Assembly (NCBI GenBank): GCA_041277045.1
Contig: JBGFSY010000003.1
Coordinates: 210,988 to 274,987, forward strand
Source: Reddybacter sp041277045
Lineage (GTDB): Bacteria > Pseudomonadota > Gammaproteobacteria > Pseudomonadales > Porticoccaceae
Reading direction: 5' to 3'
Length of the DNA stretch: 64,000 bases
Below the pieces are notes generated by a model, which saw nothing but the letters and a program-made list of their open reading frames with translations, was not told where the DNA came from and did no database searches. Below are positions 55,176 through 63,927 of the stretch, piece by piece (positions within the stretch are counted from its first letter, which is position 1; each line of letters starts with the position of its first letter). The translations under genes and the position numbers were made by a program.

Positions 55176-57349
55176 TAGCTATTTTCCTCGCGGTGGTTTT
55201 CTTGCACCTTTGCAGGGCCACTGTTTTGATTGAAGCCGGCTAACTCGATATCTGCCGCTTTGAGCTTTTCGTTCAATGTGGCTACGGCATTAGCAAAAGC
55301 TTCGATCTGTTCGCTACCATCACTCTCTGCCTGTGTCAGCCGGATTTGTGATTTGCTCAAGCGTTTTTCAAGAGCGTCGCGCTGCTTTTGCAGTTTTTGC
55401 TGGGGCGACATTAAAGCCTGCTCCGCCGCATTTTTTTGTGCGCGGGCGATGGCCGTGGCGGCACGATCAAGGCTCTTATTGTCGCTACTAGCGGCGGGTG
55501 TTTCAGACGGTGCCTTTTGAGCAGTGGGCTGCTCGGCATCGAGTGCGGCTAATTTATTTTTGGCCTCTTGATGGCGCAGGCGGGCCTGCTCGACGGTAGC
55601 ACGTTGTTGATCGATGTGAGCAAGCTGTTCTTTATTAAGCTCAGAGCTGTCGTCTTTGCTGAGTTCTTCGAGTACTTGTTCAGTCTTTGCGAGTCGCGCA
55701 GCCGTTGTTTCTATGGCCCGCTCAAAGCGCTTGCGTTGATCTTGAGGAGAGGCTTTGTTCGCAGCCACTCGGGCCAGCGCCGCCTGAATAATATCAAACT
55801 CACCAGTGTCATTGGCAGCACTACCAGCACTTGTATTGTGAGTTGTACTTTCAGGTGTGCCCTCGGAATTAGCGGCAGTTTTTGCCTCGGCTTCACGTTT
55901 GGCCTTGGCTGCTTCTGCGGCCAGCTTACGCGCTTCGCGCTTTGCGGCCTTTTCCTTTTCCTCTTGCTCGATACGTGCCTGGTGATGTTCAAAGCGTATT
56001 CGTGCACGATCTGACTGACGCTTCTCTTCGCCAATCAGGCGTATTTCACCCTTCGCTGCACGGTAATACTGCACCAGTGGAATACTGCTGGGGCAGACGT
56101 AGGAGCAGGCGCCGCACTCTATGCAGTCGGCTAAATGGTGAGCTTCGAGGCGCTCGTAGTTTTTCGACTGGGCGTGCCAGTAGAGCTGCTGGGGCAATAA
56201 ATTGGCCGGACAAACTTCGGCGCAGTGGCCACAGCGGATACAGGCCTGAGCCGGTGGGGGTGCCGGGCTTTCTTCGGCGGTCGTGGCGAGCAGGCAATTA
56301 CTCGATTTTATAATCGGCACTGTCTGATTGGGCAGAGTGAAGCCCATCATCGGCCCGCCCATAACTAAACTGGAGCAGCGTGTGTCGTCGAATTCAGCCT
56401 CGGTGAGCAGGTGCTCAACGGGTGTGCCGATCAGCACATCAAAATTACCCGGCTTGTCACAGGCCTTGCCGGTGACGGTGGTGACGCGGGAGATCAGCGG
56501 CTCGCCCTGACAGATCGCGCGATAGATGGCGTGGCTAGTGCCGATGTTCTGACAAACAATGCCCAAATCGGCGGGCAACTTGCCACTGGGTACTTCTTCA
56601 CCGGTGAGAATCTGGATTAACTGTTTTTCACCACCGGAGGGATACTTGGTGGGAAACTCGACTACCTCTGCAGTTACGGGCTGTTCTGCTAGCGCCGTGG
56701 TGAGAGCCTGTTGCGCCTCGGGCTTATTGTCTTCAATGCCGATTAAGATTCGCTCGGGGTCGCCGAGAATATGCGCCAGTATGTCGATGCCAATAAGAAT
56801 GTCGGCGGCGCGTTGGCGAATCAGCTGGTCGTCGGCGGTGATATAGGGTTCGCATTCGGTGGCGTTAATGATTAGCGTGGTGATGGTTTGCCGGGGCTGG
56901 AGCTTAACGGCGCTGGGAAAGCCCGCACCGCCGAGCCCGGTAATACCGGCATCACGAATCATCGCGATTAATTCGTCAGCGGGCTTTTCACGATAGTTGG
57001 CGCTGCCGCTGTGTTCAATCCAGCTGTCATCGCCATCGGTTGCAATCACGATGCAGGGTGCTTGCATACCCGATGAGTGGGGCACTGCTCGTTCTTCAAT
57101 GGCGCTGATCACACCGGAGCTGGGTGCGTGAACCGGGGCGCTGACAAAGCCCTTGGCGGCGGCAATCATTTGGCCTTTTAGTACCTTATCGCCAATGCCA
57201 ACTACGGGTGTGGCGGGTGCGCCAATATGCTGGCTCAAAGGCAGGATTAAGGTCGGTGGCAGTGGTACGGCCCGAATCGGCCCACCGAGCGATAGCTGTT
57301 TATTTTCCGCCGGGTGAATACCGCCGGGAATATCCCAGGTTTTGCTCAT
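55175..57349 (-). CDS. rnfC: Rnf complex subunit RnfC
   Basis: The 724-residue protein starts with the NADH/FMN-binding domain (GLGGAGFPSAVKLQ near residue 133, TECEPYITADDQL). Two ferredoxin 4Fe-4S motifs lie near 370 and 410 (CIRCGHCAEVCP, CIECGACSYVCP). The last 270 residues are a low-complexity Lys/Glu/Ala-rich, probably coiled-coil tail, long for the family but of the kind seen in other gammaproteobacterial RnfC. It overlaps rnfB by four bases. Confidence 0.94.
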   Translation of the reverse strand: MSKTWDIPGGIHPAENKQLSLGGPIRAVPLPPTLILPLSQHIGAPATPVVGIGDKVLKGQMIAAAKGFVSAPVHAPSSGVISAIEERAVPHSSGMQAPCIVIATDGDDSWIEHSGSANYREKPADELIAMIRDAGITGLGGAGFPSAVKLQPRQTITTLIINATECEPYITADDQLIRQRAADILIGIDILAHILGDPERILIGIEDNKPEAQQALTTALAEQPVTAEVVEFPTKYPSGGEKQLIQILTGEEVPSGKLPADLGIVCQNIGTSHAIYRAICQGEPLISRVTTVTGKACDKPGNFDVLIGTPVEHLLTEAEFDDTRCSSLVMGGPMMGFTLPNQTVPIIKSSNCLLATTAEESPAPPPAQACIRCGHCAEVCPANLLPQQLYWHAQSKNYERLEAHHLADCIECGACSYVCPSSIPLVQYYRAAKGEIRLIGEEKRQSDRARIRFEHHQARIEQEEKEKAAKREARKLAAEAAKAKREAEAKTAANSEGTPESTTHNTSAGSAANDTGEFDIIQAALARVAANKASPQDQRKRFERAIETTAARLAKTEQVLEELSKDDSSELNKEQLAHIDQQRATVEQARLRHQEAKNKLAALDAEQPTAQKAPSETPAASSDNKSLDRAATAIARAQKNAAEQALMSPQQKLQKQRDALEKRLSKSQIRLTQAESDGSEQIEAFANAVATLNEKLKAADIELAGFNQNSGPAKVQENHREENS

Positions 57350-57993
57350 GCGACGCGATCCTTCGAGTGATCTAAGCTGCGATCTGTTGCGATAAGGTTT
57401 GCATCGCTATTGTCACTGGCAAAGTGTTGGGCTGGCGTCAGCGGTGCTTGCCAGTGCCAGTCGGCGAGGGTCGCGGGAACCGCCAGCATGTCGATGCAGT
57501 CGACCGGGCAGGGTTCGACACAAAGATCGCAGCCGGTGCATTCATCGACGATAACGGTGTGCATTAACTTGGCGGCACCGAGGATGGCATCGACCGGGCA
57601 GGCTTGTATGCACTTGGTGCAACCGATGCACTCATCTTCGCGAATATAGGCGACACTTTTTACCTCTGCCTCTTCACCGTGTTCGGCGTCGAGCTCAGGG
57701 GCGGGCACGTCGAGCAAGCTGGCCAGGGCATCAATTGTCGCCTGGCCACCGGGGGGGCACTTGTTGATTTCTTCGCCATCGACTATCGCCTGGGCGTAGG
57801 GCTTGCAACCGGGGTAGCCACAGTTGCCGCATTGGGTTTGCGGTAACAGGGCATCGATTTGCTCGGCGAGGGGGTTGCCCTCGACCTTAAAGCTGACGGC
57901 GGCGTAGCCCAGTATCAAGCCAAACACCGTCGCCAGTGCAACCATGGCAATGACGGCGGTGATGAGGAGTTCGAGTGAGGACATTTCAGTCAT
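57346..57993 (-). CDS. rnfB: Rnf complex subunit RnfB
   Basis: The 215-residue iron-sulfur subunit has an N-terminal membrane anchor, then a 4Fe-4S motif (CGNCGYPGCKPYAQAI near residue 55) and two ferredoxin motifs (CIGCTKCIQACPVDAILG and CTGCDLCVEPCPVDCIDM near 120 and 150). It accepts or gives electrons to ferredoxin. The start may be at the inner Met giving MSSLELL. It lies 24 bases after rnfA. Confidence 0.94.
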   Translation of the reverse strand: MTEMSSLELLITAVIAMVALATVFGLILGYAAVSFKVEGNPLAEQIDALLPQTQCGNCGYPGCKPYAQAIVDGEEINKCPPGGQATIDALASLLDVPAPELDAEHGEEAEVKSVAYIREDECIGCTKCIQACPVDAILGAAKLMHTVIVDECTGCDLCVEPCPVDCIDMLAVPATLADWHWQAPLTPAQHFASDNSDANLIATDRSLDHSKDRVA

Positions 57994-58017
57994 TAAACGC
58001 AGCCATTAAATGCTTCA

Positions 58018-58593
58018 TCACACTAAACCAGCAAAGCCCATAAAGGCCAGGGACATCAGGCCAGCGGTAATCATGCCAATGGCTGCGCCCTGAAAGGGCT
58101 GGGGCACATCGGCAACGGAGAGGCGTTCACGCAGGGCGGAAAAGAGGATGAGTACCAGTGAAAAGCCCAGTGCGGCACCAAAGCCGTAAAGGCTCGCTTC
58201 AAAGAAGCTGCGATTTTTGGCGGTGTTTTGCAGGGCGACACCCAGTACGGCGCAGTTGGTGGTAATCAACGGTAGAAATACGCCGAGTACTCGGTAGAGC
58301 AGGGGGCTGGTTTTTTCGATAAATAGTCGGGTGAATTGCACCACCACGGCGATGACGAGAATAAAGGCGATGGTTGTTAAATATTCGAGACCGAGGGGTT
58401 CGAGTATCCAGCTATTCACCAGGTAACTGGAGATAGCGGCCAGGGTCATGACAAAGGTGGTGGCGCTGGCCATGCCGATGGCGGTTTCGAGTTTATTGGA
58501 TACGCCCATAAACGGGCACAGGCCGAGGAACTGCGCCAACACAAAGTTATTGACGAGTATCGAGCTAACGAGAATAAGCGCAAATTCTTGCAT
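58018..58593 (-). CDS. rnfA: Rnf complex subunit RnfA
   Basis: The 191-residue membrane subunit has six helices and the conserved NNFVLAQFLGLCPFMGVS near residue 14 and VFLPLITTNCAVLGVAL near 105. The ATG at 58593 (MQEFALILVSSILVNNF) is the family start; the in-frame start at 58659 adds 22 unrelated residues. It is the first gene of rnfABCDGE. Confidence 0.93.
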   Translation of the reverse strand: MQEFALILVSSILVNNFVLAQFLGLCPFMGVSNKLETAIGMASATTFVMTLAAISSYLVNSWILEPLGLEYLTTIAFILVIAVVVQFTRLFIEKTSPLLYRVLGVFLPLITTNCAVLGVALQNTAKNRSFFEASLYGFGAALGFSLVLILFSALRERLSVADVPQPFQGAAIGMITAGLMSLAFMGFAGLV

Positions 58594-58724
58594 GGAGCCA
58601 GCCGTTCGATCTAGCGGTGGAGGGTCGGTATTATCGGGGATTAGATCCCTTTCATTCAATAATAAAACCGGGCGTTTTTAGGCTATTTAGCAATATCCCT
58701 TTTCGGCTTCATTATATCTTTTTA

Positions 58725-58766
58725 TTGGCACACGAGACAGGCATGAGCCAATGTCTCGTGTGCCAA
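58725..58766 (-). terminator. Strong hairpin after metG
   Basis: A perfect 15-bp stem (58725-58739 with 58752-58766) and a 12-base loop start four bases after the metG stop on the minus strand. No T run follows on the minus strand (it reads AATAAAAAGAT), so termination may not be of the classic kind. Confidence 0.55.
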
Positions 58767-58770
58767 CAGC

Positions 58771-60834
58771 CTAAGTGACGCGCTGGCCCGGTTGGGCACC
58801 GCTGTCGGGCTCGAGAAGATAAATACCTTCGTCATCACCGGCGGCCAGCACCATGCCTTCAGACATGCCAAAGCGCATTTTACGTGCTGCTAGGTTGGCG
58901 ACCATCACCGTTAGGCGGCCTTCGAGCTGTTCGGGTTTATACGACGACTTAATACCGGAGAAGACATTGCGGGTTTCGCCGCCGATATCGAGGGTGAGCT
59001 GCAATAACTTACTGGCGCCTTCAACGTGGCTGGCGGCAACAATACGGGCAACGCGCAAATCAACCTTAATAAAGTCGTCGAAGCTGATTTCCTCAGCCAG
59101 AGGCTCTGCGGCGAGTGGCGAGTCGGGGGCGGCTTCTTCTGCGGGCGCTTGAGCAGCGGGCTGGGCTTGAATACCGGCTTCAACCATGGCGGCGACCTTA
59201 TCTTTTTCTACCCGCTTGACCATGGGTTTAAAAATTTCGATACGGTGATTGAGCAGGGGTTCAATAGTATCGGCCCAGACCAGTTCGTCGTTGAGGAAGC
59301 GACTGGACTGCTCCGCCATATTCGGCAGTATCGGCTTGAGATAAATCATCAGCACGCGAAACAGGTTGATACCCAGGGAGCAAACGGCCTGCACCTCAGC
59401 TTCCGCGCCTTTCTGCTTGGCGAGTTTCCACGGTTCCTTGGCTGCGATGTATTCGTTGGCGGCATCGGCCTGAGCCATGATTTCGCGCACGGCTTTGCCG
59501 AAGTCGCGATTTTCGTAGTGCGCGGCGATGACCTCACCGGCGTTGACGACCTGCTGCCACAGTTCAGGCTCAGCAATGCTGGCGGCCAGTGTGGCGTTCC
59601 CGTCACGGGTGACGAACTTGGCACAGCGGCTGGCAATATTGACGACTTTGCCCACCACATCGCTATTAACTCGCTGAATAAAATCATCGAGATTCAGATC
59701 GAGATCTTCCACGCTGGATGACAGTTTCGCGGCAAAGTAATAGCGTAAATATTCCGGCTCTAAAAAGTTGAGGTAGTTGCGAGCATTAATAAAGGTGCCC
59801 CGCGACTTCGACATCTTCTTGCCATTCACCGTTAAAAAGCCGTGTACACAGACCTTGTTGGGCGTGCGGTAGTTGGCGCTGGTGAGCATGGCGGGCCAGA
59901 ACAGCGCGTGGAAGTTGACGATGTCCTTGCCGATAAAGTGGTACAGCTCGGCTTTGGAATCCTTCGCCCAGTAGGTATCAAAGTCGATACCCTCACGGTC
60001 GCAGAGGTTTTTAAAGCTGGCCATGTAGCCGATCGGTGCGTCGAGCCACACATAGAAATACTTGCCCGGGGCATCGGGTATTTCAAAACCGAAGTAGGGC
60101 GCATCGCGGCTGATATCCCACTCCTGCAAACCGGAGTCGAGCCACTCGGCCAGCTTGTTGGCGATTTCTTTCGAAACGTGGCCGGCGCGCGTCCACTCTT
60201 TGAGGAAGCTTTCAAATTCGGGCAGTTTGAAAAAGTAGTGGGTCGATTGCTTTTCTATCGGCGTGGCGCCGGAGATGGCCGACTTGGGGTCGATCAAATC
60301 GGTCGGTGCGTAGGTGGCACCGCAGGCCTCGCAGTTGTCGCCGTACTGGTCGTCGGTTTTACACTTTGGGCAGGTGCCCTTGATGTAACGGTCAGCCAGA
60401 AAGAGATTTTTCTCCGGGTCAAAGGCCTGGGTAATTTCGCGCTCGGCAATGTGGCCATTGCTCTTTAGGCGCGTATAAATCTCGTTGGCAAAGACCCGGT
60501 TTTCCTCGGCGTGGGTCGAGTGGTAGTTGTCGAAGCGAATCAGGAAGTCGGCAAAGTCTTGTTCGTGCTCGGCTTTCACCTGTTCTATCAAGGCCTCTGG
60601 GGTAATGCCCAGCTCTTCGGCCTTCAACATTATTGCGGTTCCGTGAGCATCGTCGGCGCAGACGTAGTAACATTCGTGCCCCCGCGCTTTCTGGAAGCGC
60701 ACCCAGATATCCGTTTGAATATATTCCACCAGATGGCCCAGGTGAATCGAGCCGTTGGCATAGGGCAGGGCACTGGTGACGAGAATTTTACGGGGACTGG
60801 ACGTCGTGTCCGCGGATAAAGTGGTATCAGGCAT
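58771..60834 (-). CDS. metG: Methionyl-tRNA synthetase
   Basis: The 687-residue class I synthetase has the HIGH-type motif (YANGSIHLGHL near residue 25), a CPKC/CEAC zinc knuckle near 145-160, and the KMSKS loop (GKKMSKSRGT near 335). The C-terminal tRNA-binding EMAP-like domain starts near 580 (IKVDLRVARIVAASHVEG). It charges initiator and elongator tRNA-Met. It is divergent from mrp, a common arrangement in gammaproteobacteria. Confidence 0.96.
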   Translation of the reverse strand: MPDTTLSADTTSSPRKILVTSALPYANGSIHLGHLVEYIQTDIWVRFQKARGHECYYVCADDAHGTAIMLKAEELGITPEALIEQVKAEHEQDFADFLIRFDNYHSTHAEENRVFANEIYTRLKSNGHIAEREITQAFDPEKNLFLADRYIKGTCPKCKTDDQYGDNCEACGATYAPTDLIDPKSAISGATPIEKQSTHYFFKLPEFESFLKEWTRAGHVSKEIANKLAEWLDSGLQEWDISRDAPYFGFEIPDAPGKYFYVWLDAPIGYMASFKNLCDREGIDFDTYWAKDSKAELYHFIGKDIVNFHALFWPAMLTSANYRTPNKVCVHGFLTVNGKKMSKSRGTFINARNYLNFLEPEYLRYYFAAKLSSSVEDLDLNLDDFIQRVNSDVVGKVVNIASRCAKFVTRDGNATLAASIAEPELWQQVVNAGEVIAAHYENRDFGKAVREIMAQADAANEYIAAKEPWKLAKQKGAEAEVQAVCSLGINLFRVLMIYLKPILPNMAEQSSRFLNDELVWADTIEPLLNHRIEIFKPMVKRVEKDKVAAMVEAGIQAQPAAQAPAEEAAPDSPLAAEPLAEEISFDDFIKVDLRVARIVAASHVEGASKLLQLTLDIGGETRNVFSGIKSSYKPEQLEGRLTVMVANLAARKMRFGMSEGMVLAAGDDEGIYLLEPDSGAQPGQRVT

Positions 60835-60923
60835 GGGGATAAATAGCTTTGTAGGGTTTGGCGAAGGGCCGCAACTATAGCGGCTTTAGCTTTAGTTTTC
60901 ATTAACGCAGGTGAACAAATAGT

Positions 60924-61751
60924 ATGGCAGAAGCAGTGCAGGACAGTGGTTTGGGTAAAGTGAAATACGTGGTTGCCGTCGCCTCGGGCAAGGGTGGCGT
61001 TGGTAAATCGACAACGGCCGTCAATCTGGCGCTGGCGCTAAAAAGTCAAGGTCTTGCCATTGGCATACTCGATGCCGATATTTACGGCCCGAGTTTGGCC
61101 AAAATGCTCGGTGTTGACGATTCGCGCCAGCCTAAAGTGGTTAACGGCAATGCCTTTGTACCGATCGAAGCCCACGGTTTGCAGTCCATGTCGATGGCCT
61201 ATTTGACCACCGATGCCACGCCCATGGTGTGGCGCGGGCCAATGGCCGGCAGCGCCCTGGTGCAAATGATGACCCAGACCCTGTGGGGAGAGTTGGATGT
61301 GTTGATCGTCGACATGCCACCGGGCACCGGTGATATTCAATTGACCCTGTCTCAGAAGGCCCAGGTCTCGGGCGCGGTGATTGTCACCACGCCTCAGGAA
61401 ATTGCCCTCTTGGATGCGCGTAAGGGCATAGAAATGTTCCGCAAGGTCAGTATTCCCGTACTCGGCGTGGTCGAGAATATGGGGCTACACATTTGCAGCA
61501 GTTGCGATCATACGGAGTCGATCTTTGGTGAGGGCGGCGGCGAGAGCATTGCCGAGGAATACCAAACCATTTTACTCGGTTCTTTGCCTCTCGATAAGCG
61601 CATTCGCGAAGAGGGCGACAATGGCAAGCCAATATTTGCCAGCGACCCCGAGGGTGCTATCGCCGCACACTACAGTGGTATTGCCACTGGTTTAATGGCG
61701 GCACTGGCGCAAAGCTCCGTGGCGGCACCGATCATTACGGTCGAAGATTAA
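60924..61751 (+). CDS. mrp: Mrp/ApbC iron-sulfur cluster carrier ATPase
   Basis: The 275-residue P-loop ATPase has SGKGGVGKSTTAVNLALAL near residue 18, a switch II region (VDMPPGTGDIQLTLSQ) and a CxxC in HICSSCDHTESIFG near 190, which binds the cluster. It transfers 4Fe-4S clusters to apoproteins. The N-terminal DUF59 domain of some family members is absent. The ATG at 60924 follows a weak ribosome site. Confidence 0.93.
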   Translation: MAEAVQDSGLGKVKYVVAVASGKGGVGKSTTAVNLALALKSQGLAIGILDADIYGPSLAKMLGVDDSRQPKVVNGNAFVPIEAHGLQSMSMAYLTTDATPMVWRGPMAGSALVQMMTQTLWGELDVLIVDMPPGTGDIQLTLSQKAQVSGAVIVTTPQEIALLDARKGIEMFRKVSIPVLGVVENMGLHICSSCDHTESIFGEGGGESIAEEYQTILLGSLPLDKRIREEGDNGKPIFASDPEGAIAAHYSGIATGLMAALAQSSVAAPIITVED

Positions 61752-61808
61752 AACCAGCGTCGACGAATTAATTAGGGCTCGCTTAATCTCGAGCCAATAG
61801 GAAAATTT

Positions 61809-62381
61809 ATGAGCATTAAGTCAGACCGCTGGATTCGCCGCATGGCCGCTGAACACGGCATGATCGAGCCCTTTGAAAGTGAACAGGTGCGCCACCCCGA
61901 TCCCAACGGCGAGCGGGTGATTTCCTACGGCGTATCGAGCTACGGCTACGATGTGCGCTGTGCCGATGAATTTAAGATTTTCACCAACGTACACTCGGCC
62001 ACCGTCGACCCGAAAAACTTCGATCCGAAAAGCTTTGTCGATATTCAGTCCGACAGCTGCATTATCCCGCCCAACTCCTTTGCCCTGGCGCGCACGGTCG
62101 AATACTTCCGTATCCCGCGCAGTGTGTTAACGATTTGTTTGGGTAAATCGACCTATGCCCGCTGCGGCATTATCGTTAATGTCACGCCGTTGGAGCCGGA
62201 GTGGGAGGGGCATGTGACTTTGGAGTTTTCTAACACGACTAGCTTGCCGGCGAAGATTTACGCCAATGAGGGTGTCGCGCAAATGCTGTTTTTTGAGGCG
62301 GATGAGGTGTGTGAGACGTCTTATAAGGATAGGGGTGGGAAGTATCAGGGGCAGCAGGGGGTTACGTTGCCGAAGGCTTGA
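61809..62381 (+). CDS. dcd: dCTP deaminase
   Basis: The 190-residue trimeric enzyme deaminates dCTP to dUTP. Seen are VISYGVSSYGYDVRCADEF near residue 35, SDSCIIPPNSFALARTVE, GKSTYARCGIIVNVTPLEPEWEGHVTLEF with the catalytic Glu, and AQMLFF near 155. The length is normal for the family. It follows mrp by 57 bases with AATAGGA before the ATG, so it is probably cotranscribed. Confidence 0.95.
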   Translation: MSIKSDRWIRRMAAEHGMIEPFESEQVRHPDPNGERVISYGVSSYGYDVRCADEFKIFTNVHSATVDPKNFDPKSFVDIQSDSCIIPPNSFALARTVEYFRIPRSVLTICLGKSTYARCGIIVNVTPLEPEWEGHVTLEFSNTTSLPAKIYANEGVAQMLFFEADEVCETSYKDRGGKYQGQQGVTLPKA

Positions 62382-62458
62382 TTGGGTTGTTTGAGAAAGG
62401 ATGAAAATCAATTGGGTCTGAGTCTTTTGGTCTTGGTTAAGGTCTTCTTCAATTCGGA

Positions 62459-62546
62459 TGAGGATGTGGCGCGGAAAGACCTGACCCTATTTTTTGTGTG
62501 ACCCCGATTTTTTGTGCAATTCCGGTGAGGATGTGGCGCGGAAAGA
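62459..62546. repeat. Direct 21-bp repeat, probable mobile-element flank
   Basis: The unit at 62459-62479 recurs exactly at 62526-62546 (offset 67 bases) and both are followed by similar GACC/ACTCC and T-rich tracts. Their complement resembles the GGTCAGGTCTTTCC-type sequence often found at edges of RAYT/IS200-like elements. No transposase is present, so this would be a remnant. Confidence 0.45.
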
Positions 62547-62885
62547 GCTGACTCCGTTTTTTTGTGCAGACTTCACCTTGCCATTACTGTTGTCATAGAC
62601 AGTGGTGTCCATGCTCCATATGCGGCTAATTCCCGAGATCACGAGCCAGTGGCTCTTGTTCACAGGAAAGTAATCAGTAAGTTATTGATTTTTAAGGGTG
62701 CCCGAATATGATAGTGGGCCAGGGAGAAACATCATCACAGCTAAGGATGGCTCTATATGTCGGCTCGTCAAATAACAATAAACACCCAAGCTGTTGTTTT
62801 TGCAGGTAATAAACACATTCGCCTTGCGCTAAGCCCTGTGAACAAGTGCCAAGGTGTTATAGAGCCAGTGGCTTTATAATTCGCT

Positions 62886-62892
62886 GTTATGC
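62886..62892 (+). repeat. Possible integron core site before the dapD-like gene
   Basis: GTTATGC is 29 bases before the ATG. It is the exact complement of GCATAAC found just after the gene, the pattern expected for the R' and R'' boxes that flank an integron cassette. One position departs from the GTTRRRY consensus. Confidence 0.4.
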
Positions 62893-62921
62893 ACCAAGTG
62901 CCACTTTGAAAGGGTAGAGAA

Positions 62922-63821
62922 ATGAAAGTTAGCCGTATTGGGCATAGATATTTTGATTCAGAGAGCGGAAAGACAATTGACGTCTGGTTTCCTAGGCATT
63001 CTAGGGAATTGAAAAGAAGCTGTCTTGCAGAGAAAGCAGGTATTATCAGAAGCGATTTTGTTAAAGTTGAAATTGATTCTTTAGATTTACCTCCCCAGTC
63101 AGCTGAAGATGCGTATTTACGGTTACATCTATTATCTGAATGTGAAGTGAAGCCGAATGGTCAAAATTTGGAGGGGATATTTTCTCTTCTTTCAAATGTT
63201 GCATGGACTTCAGCTGGGCCTGTTCTGCCTGCAAAAGTAGACGAATTACGAGATTTGATTTCAGAAGAAAATCACCATTTGGTTATAACATCTATCGATA
63301 AATTCCCTCGCATGACAGATTATGTAGTTCCCGAAGGTGTGAGAATCGGGGATGCCGATAGAGTTAGGCTAGGTGCTCATTTAGCATCTGGAACAACTGT
63401 TATGCATGAAGGTTTCGTTAATTTTAATGCGGGCACTCTTGGTGAGTCCATGATTGAAGGAAGGGTGACGCCAGGTGTAGTAGTCGGAAAAAATTCTGAT
63501 GTTGGCGCTGGGGCCTCAATCATGGGCACTTTTTCCGGTGGCGGCAAGCAAGTCAATTCAATTGGTGAGAGAAGTCTTGTCGGAGCAAATTCTGGTATTG
63601 GTATATCTCTTGGCGATGAATGTATTGTTGAGGCTGGCTTATATGTTACTGCCGGTACTAAAGTCAAAACACCAGAAGGCAAGGTGGTTTCTGCAAGAGA
63701 ACTGTCTGGTAAATCTGGTCTGCTATACCGTAGAAACAGTCAATCTGGGGCAGTTGAAGCTATTCCAACAGATTCGTCGCGCTGGGGTGGGTTAAATGAT
63801 AGTTTGCACAGTAATGATTAA
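62922..63821 (+). CDS. dapD: DapD-like tetrahydrodipicolinate N-succinyltransferase
   Basis: The 299-residue protein has a helical N-terminal part and a left-handed beta-helix of hexapeptide repeats. Matching segments include TDYVVPEGVRIGDADRVRLG, TTVMHEGFVNFNAGTLG, GASIMGTFSGGGKQ and IVEAGLYVTAGTKV, closely like Pseudomonas DapD. The enzyme transfers succinate from succinyl-CoA in the lysine/diaminopimelate pathway; relatives serve in tabtoxin-type synthesis, so a special role is possible. It is AT-richer than its neighbours and flanked by cassette-type sites, which suggests transfer. It is shorter than the 344-residue Pseudomonas enzyme at the N-terminus. Confidence 0.85.
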   Translation: MKVSRIGHRYFDSESGKTIDVWFPRHSRELKRSCLAEKAGIIRSDFVKVEIDSLDLPPQSAEDAYLRLHLLSECEVKPNGQNLEGIFSLLSNVAWTSAGPVLPAKVDELRDLISEENHHLVITSIDKFPRMTDYVVPEGVRIGDADRVRLGAHLASGTTVMHEGFVNFNAGTLGESMIEGRVTPGVVVGKNSDVGAGASIMGTFSGGGKQVNSIGERSLVGANSGIGISLGDECIVEAGLYVTAGTKVKTPEGKVVSARELSGKSGLLYRRNSQSGAVEAIPTDSSRWGGLNDSLHSND

Positions 63822-63826
63822 AAAGC

Positions 63827-63873
63827 GCATAACAAGGTTAGAAAGCGGATCGTCAAAGCTGCGCTTTGCCAAC
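63827..63873 (+). repeat. Possible truncated attC after the dapD-like gene
   Basis: GCATAAC at 63827-63833 is followed by AAGG and a partial stem (CAAAGC/GCTTTG near 63852-63866), like the first half of an attC. The second half and its R' box are absent; the IS3-like element begins soon after, so the site seems to have been cut by that insertion. Confidence 0.4.
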
Positions 63874-63927
63874 TGATCTTGTACCACTTTCGTGGACGAT
63901 TAATTTCGTCAACGAGAGAGGTCCAGC

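Larger units (their letters stand above)
62382..62921. other. Intergenic junction with repeats, AT-richer than its neighbours
   Basis: This 540-base stretch contains two copies of a 21-bp sequence and the 12-mer GAGCCAGTGGCT at 62643 and 62862. No gene stands out. Composition shifts toward AT as the dapD-like gene is approached. Confidence 0.5.

Noticed and set aside
58725..58766. A classic intrinsic terminator for metG
   Set aside because: The stem is excellent but the minus strand has an A run, not a T run, after it, so only a hairpin is claimed.
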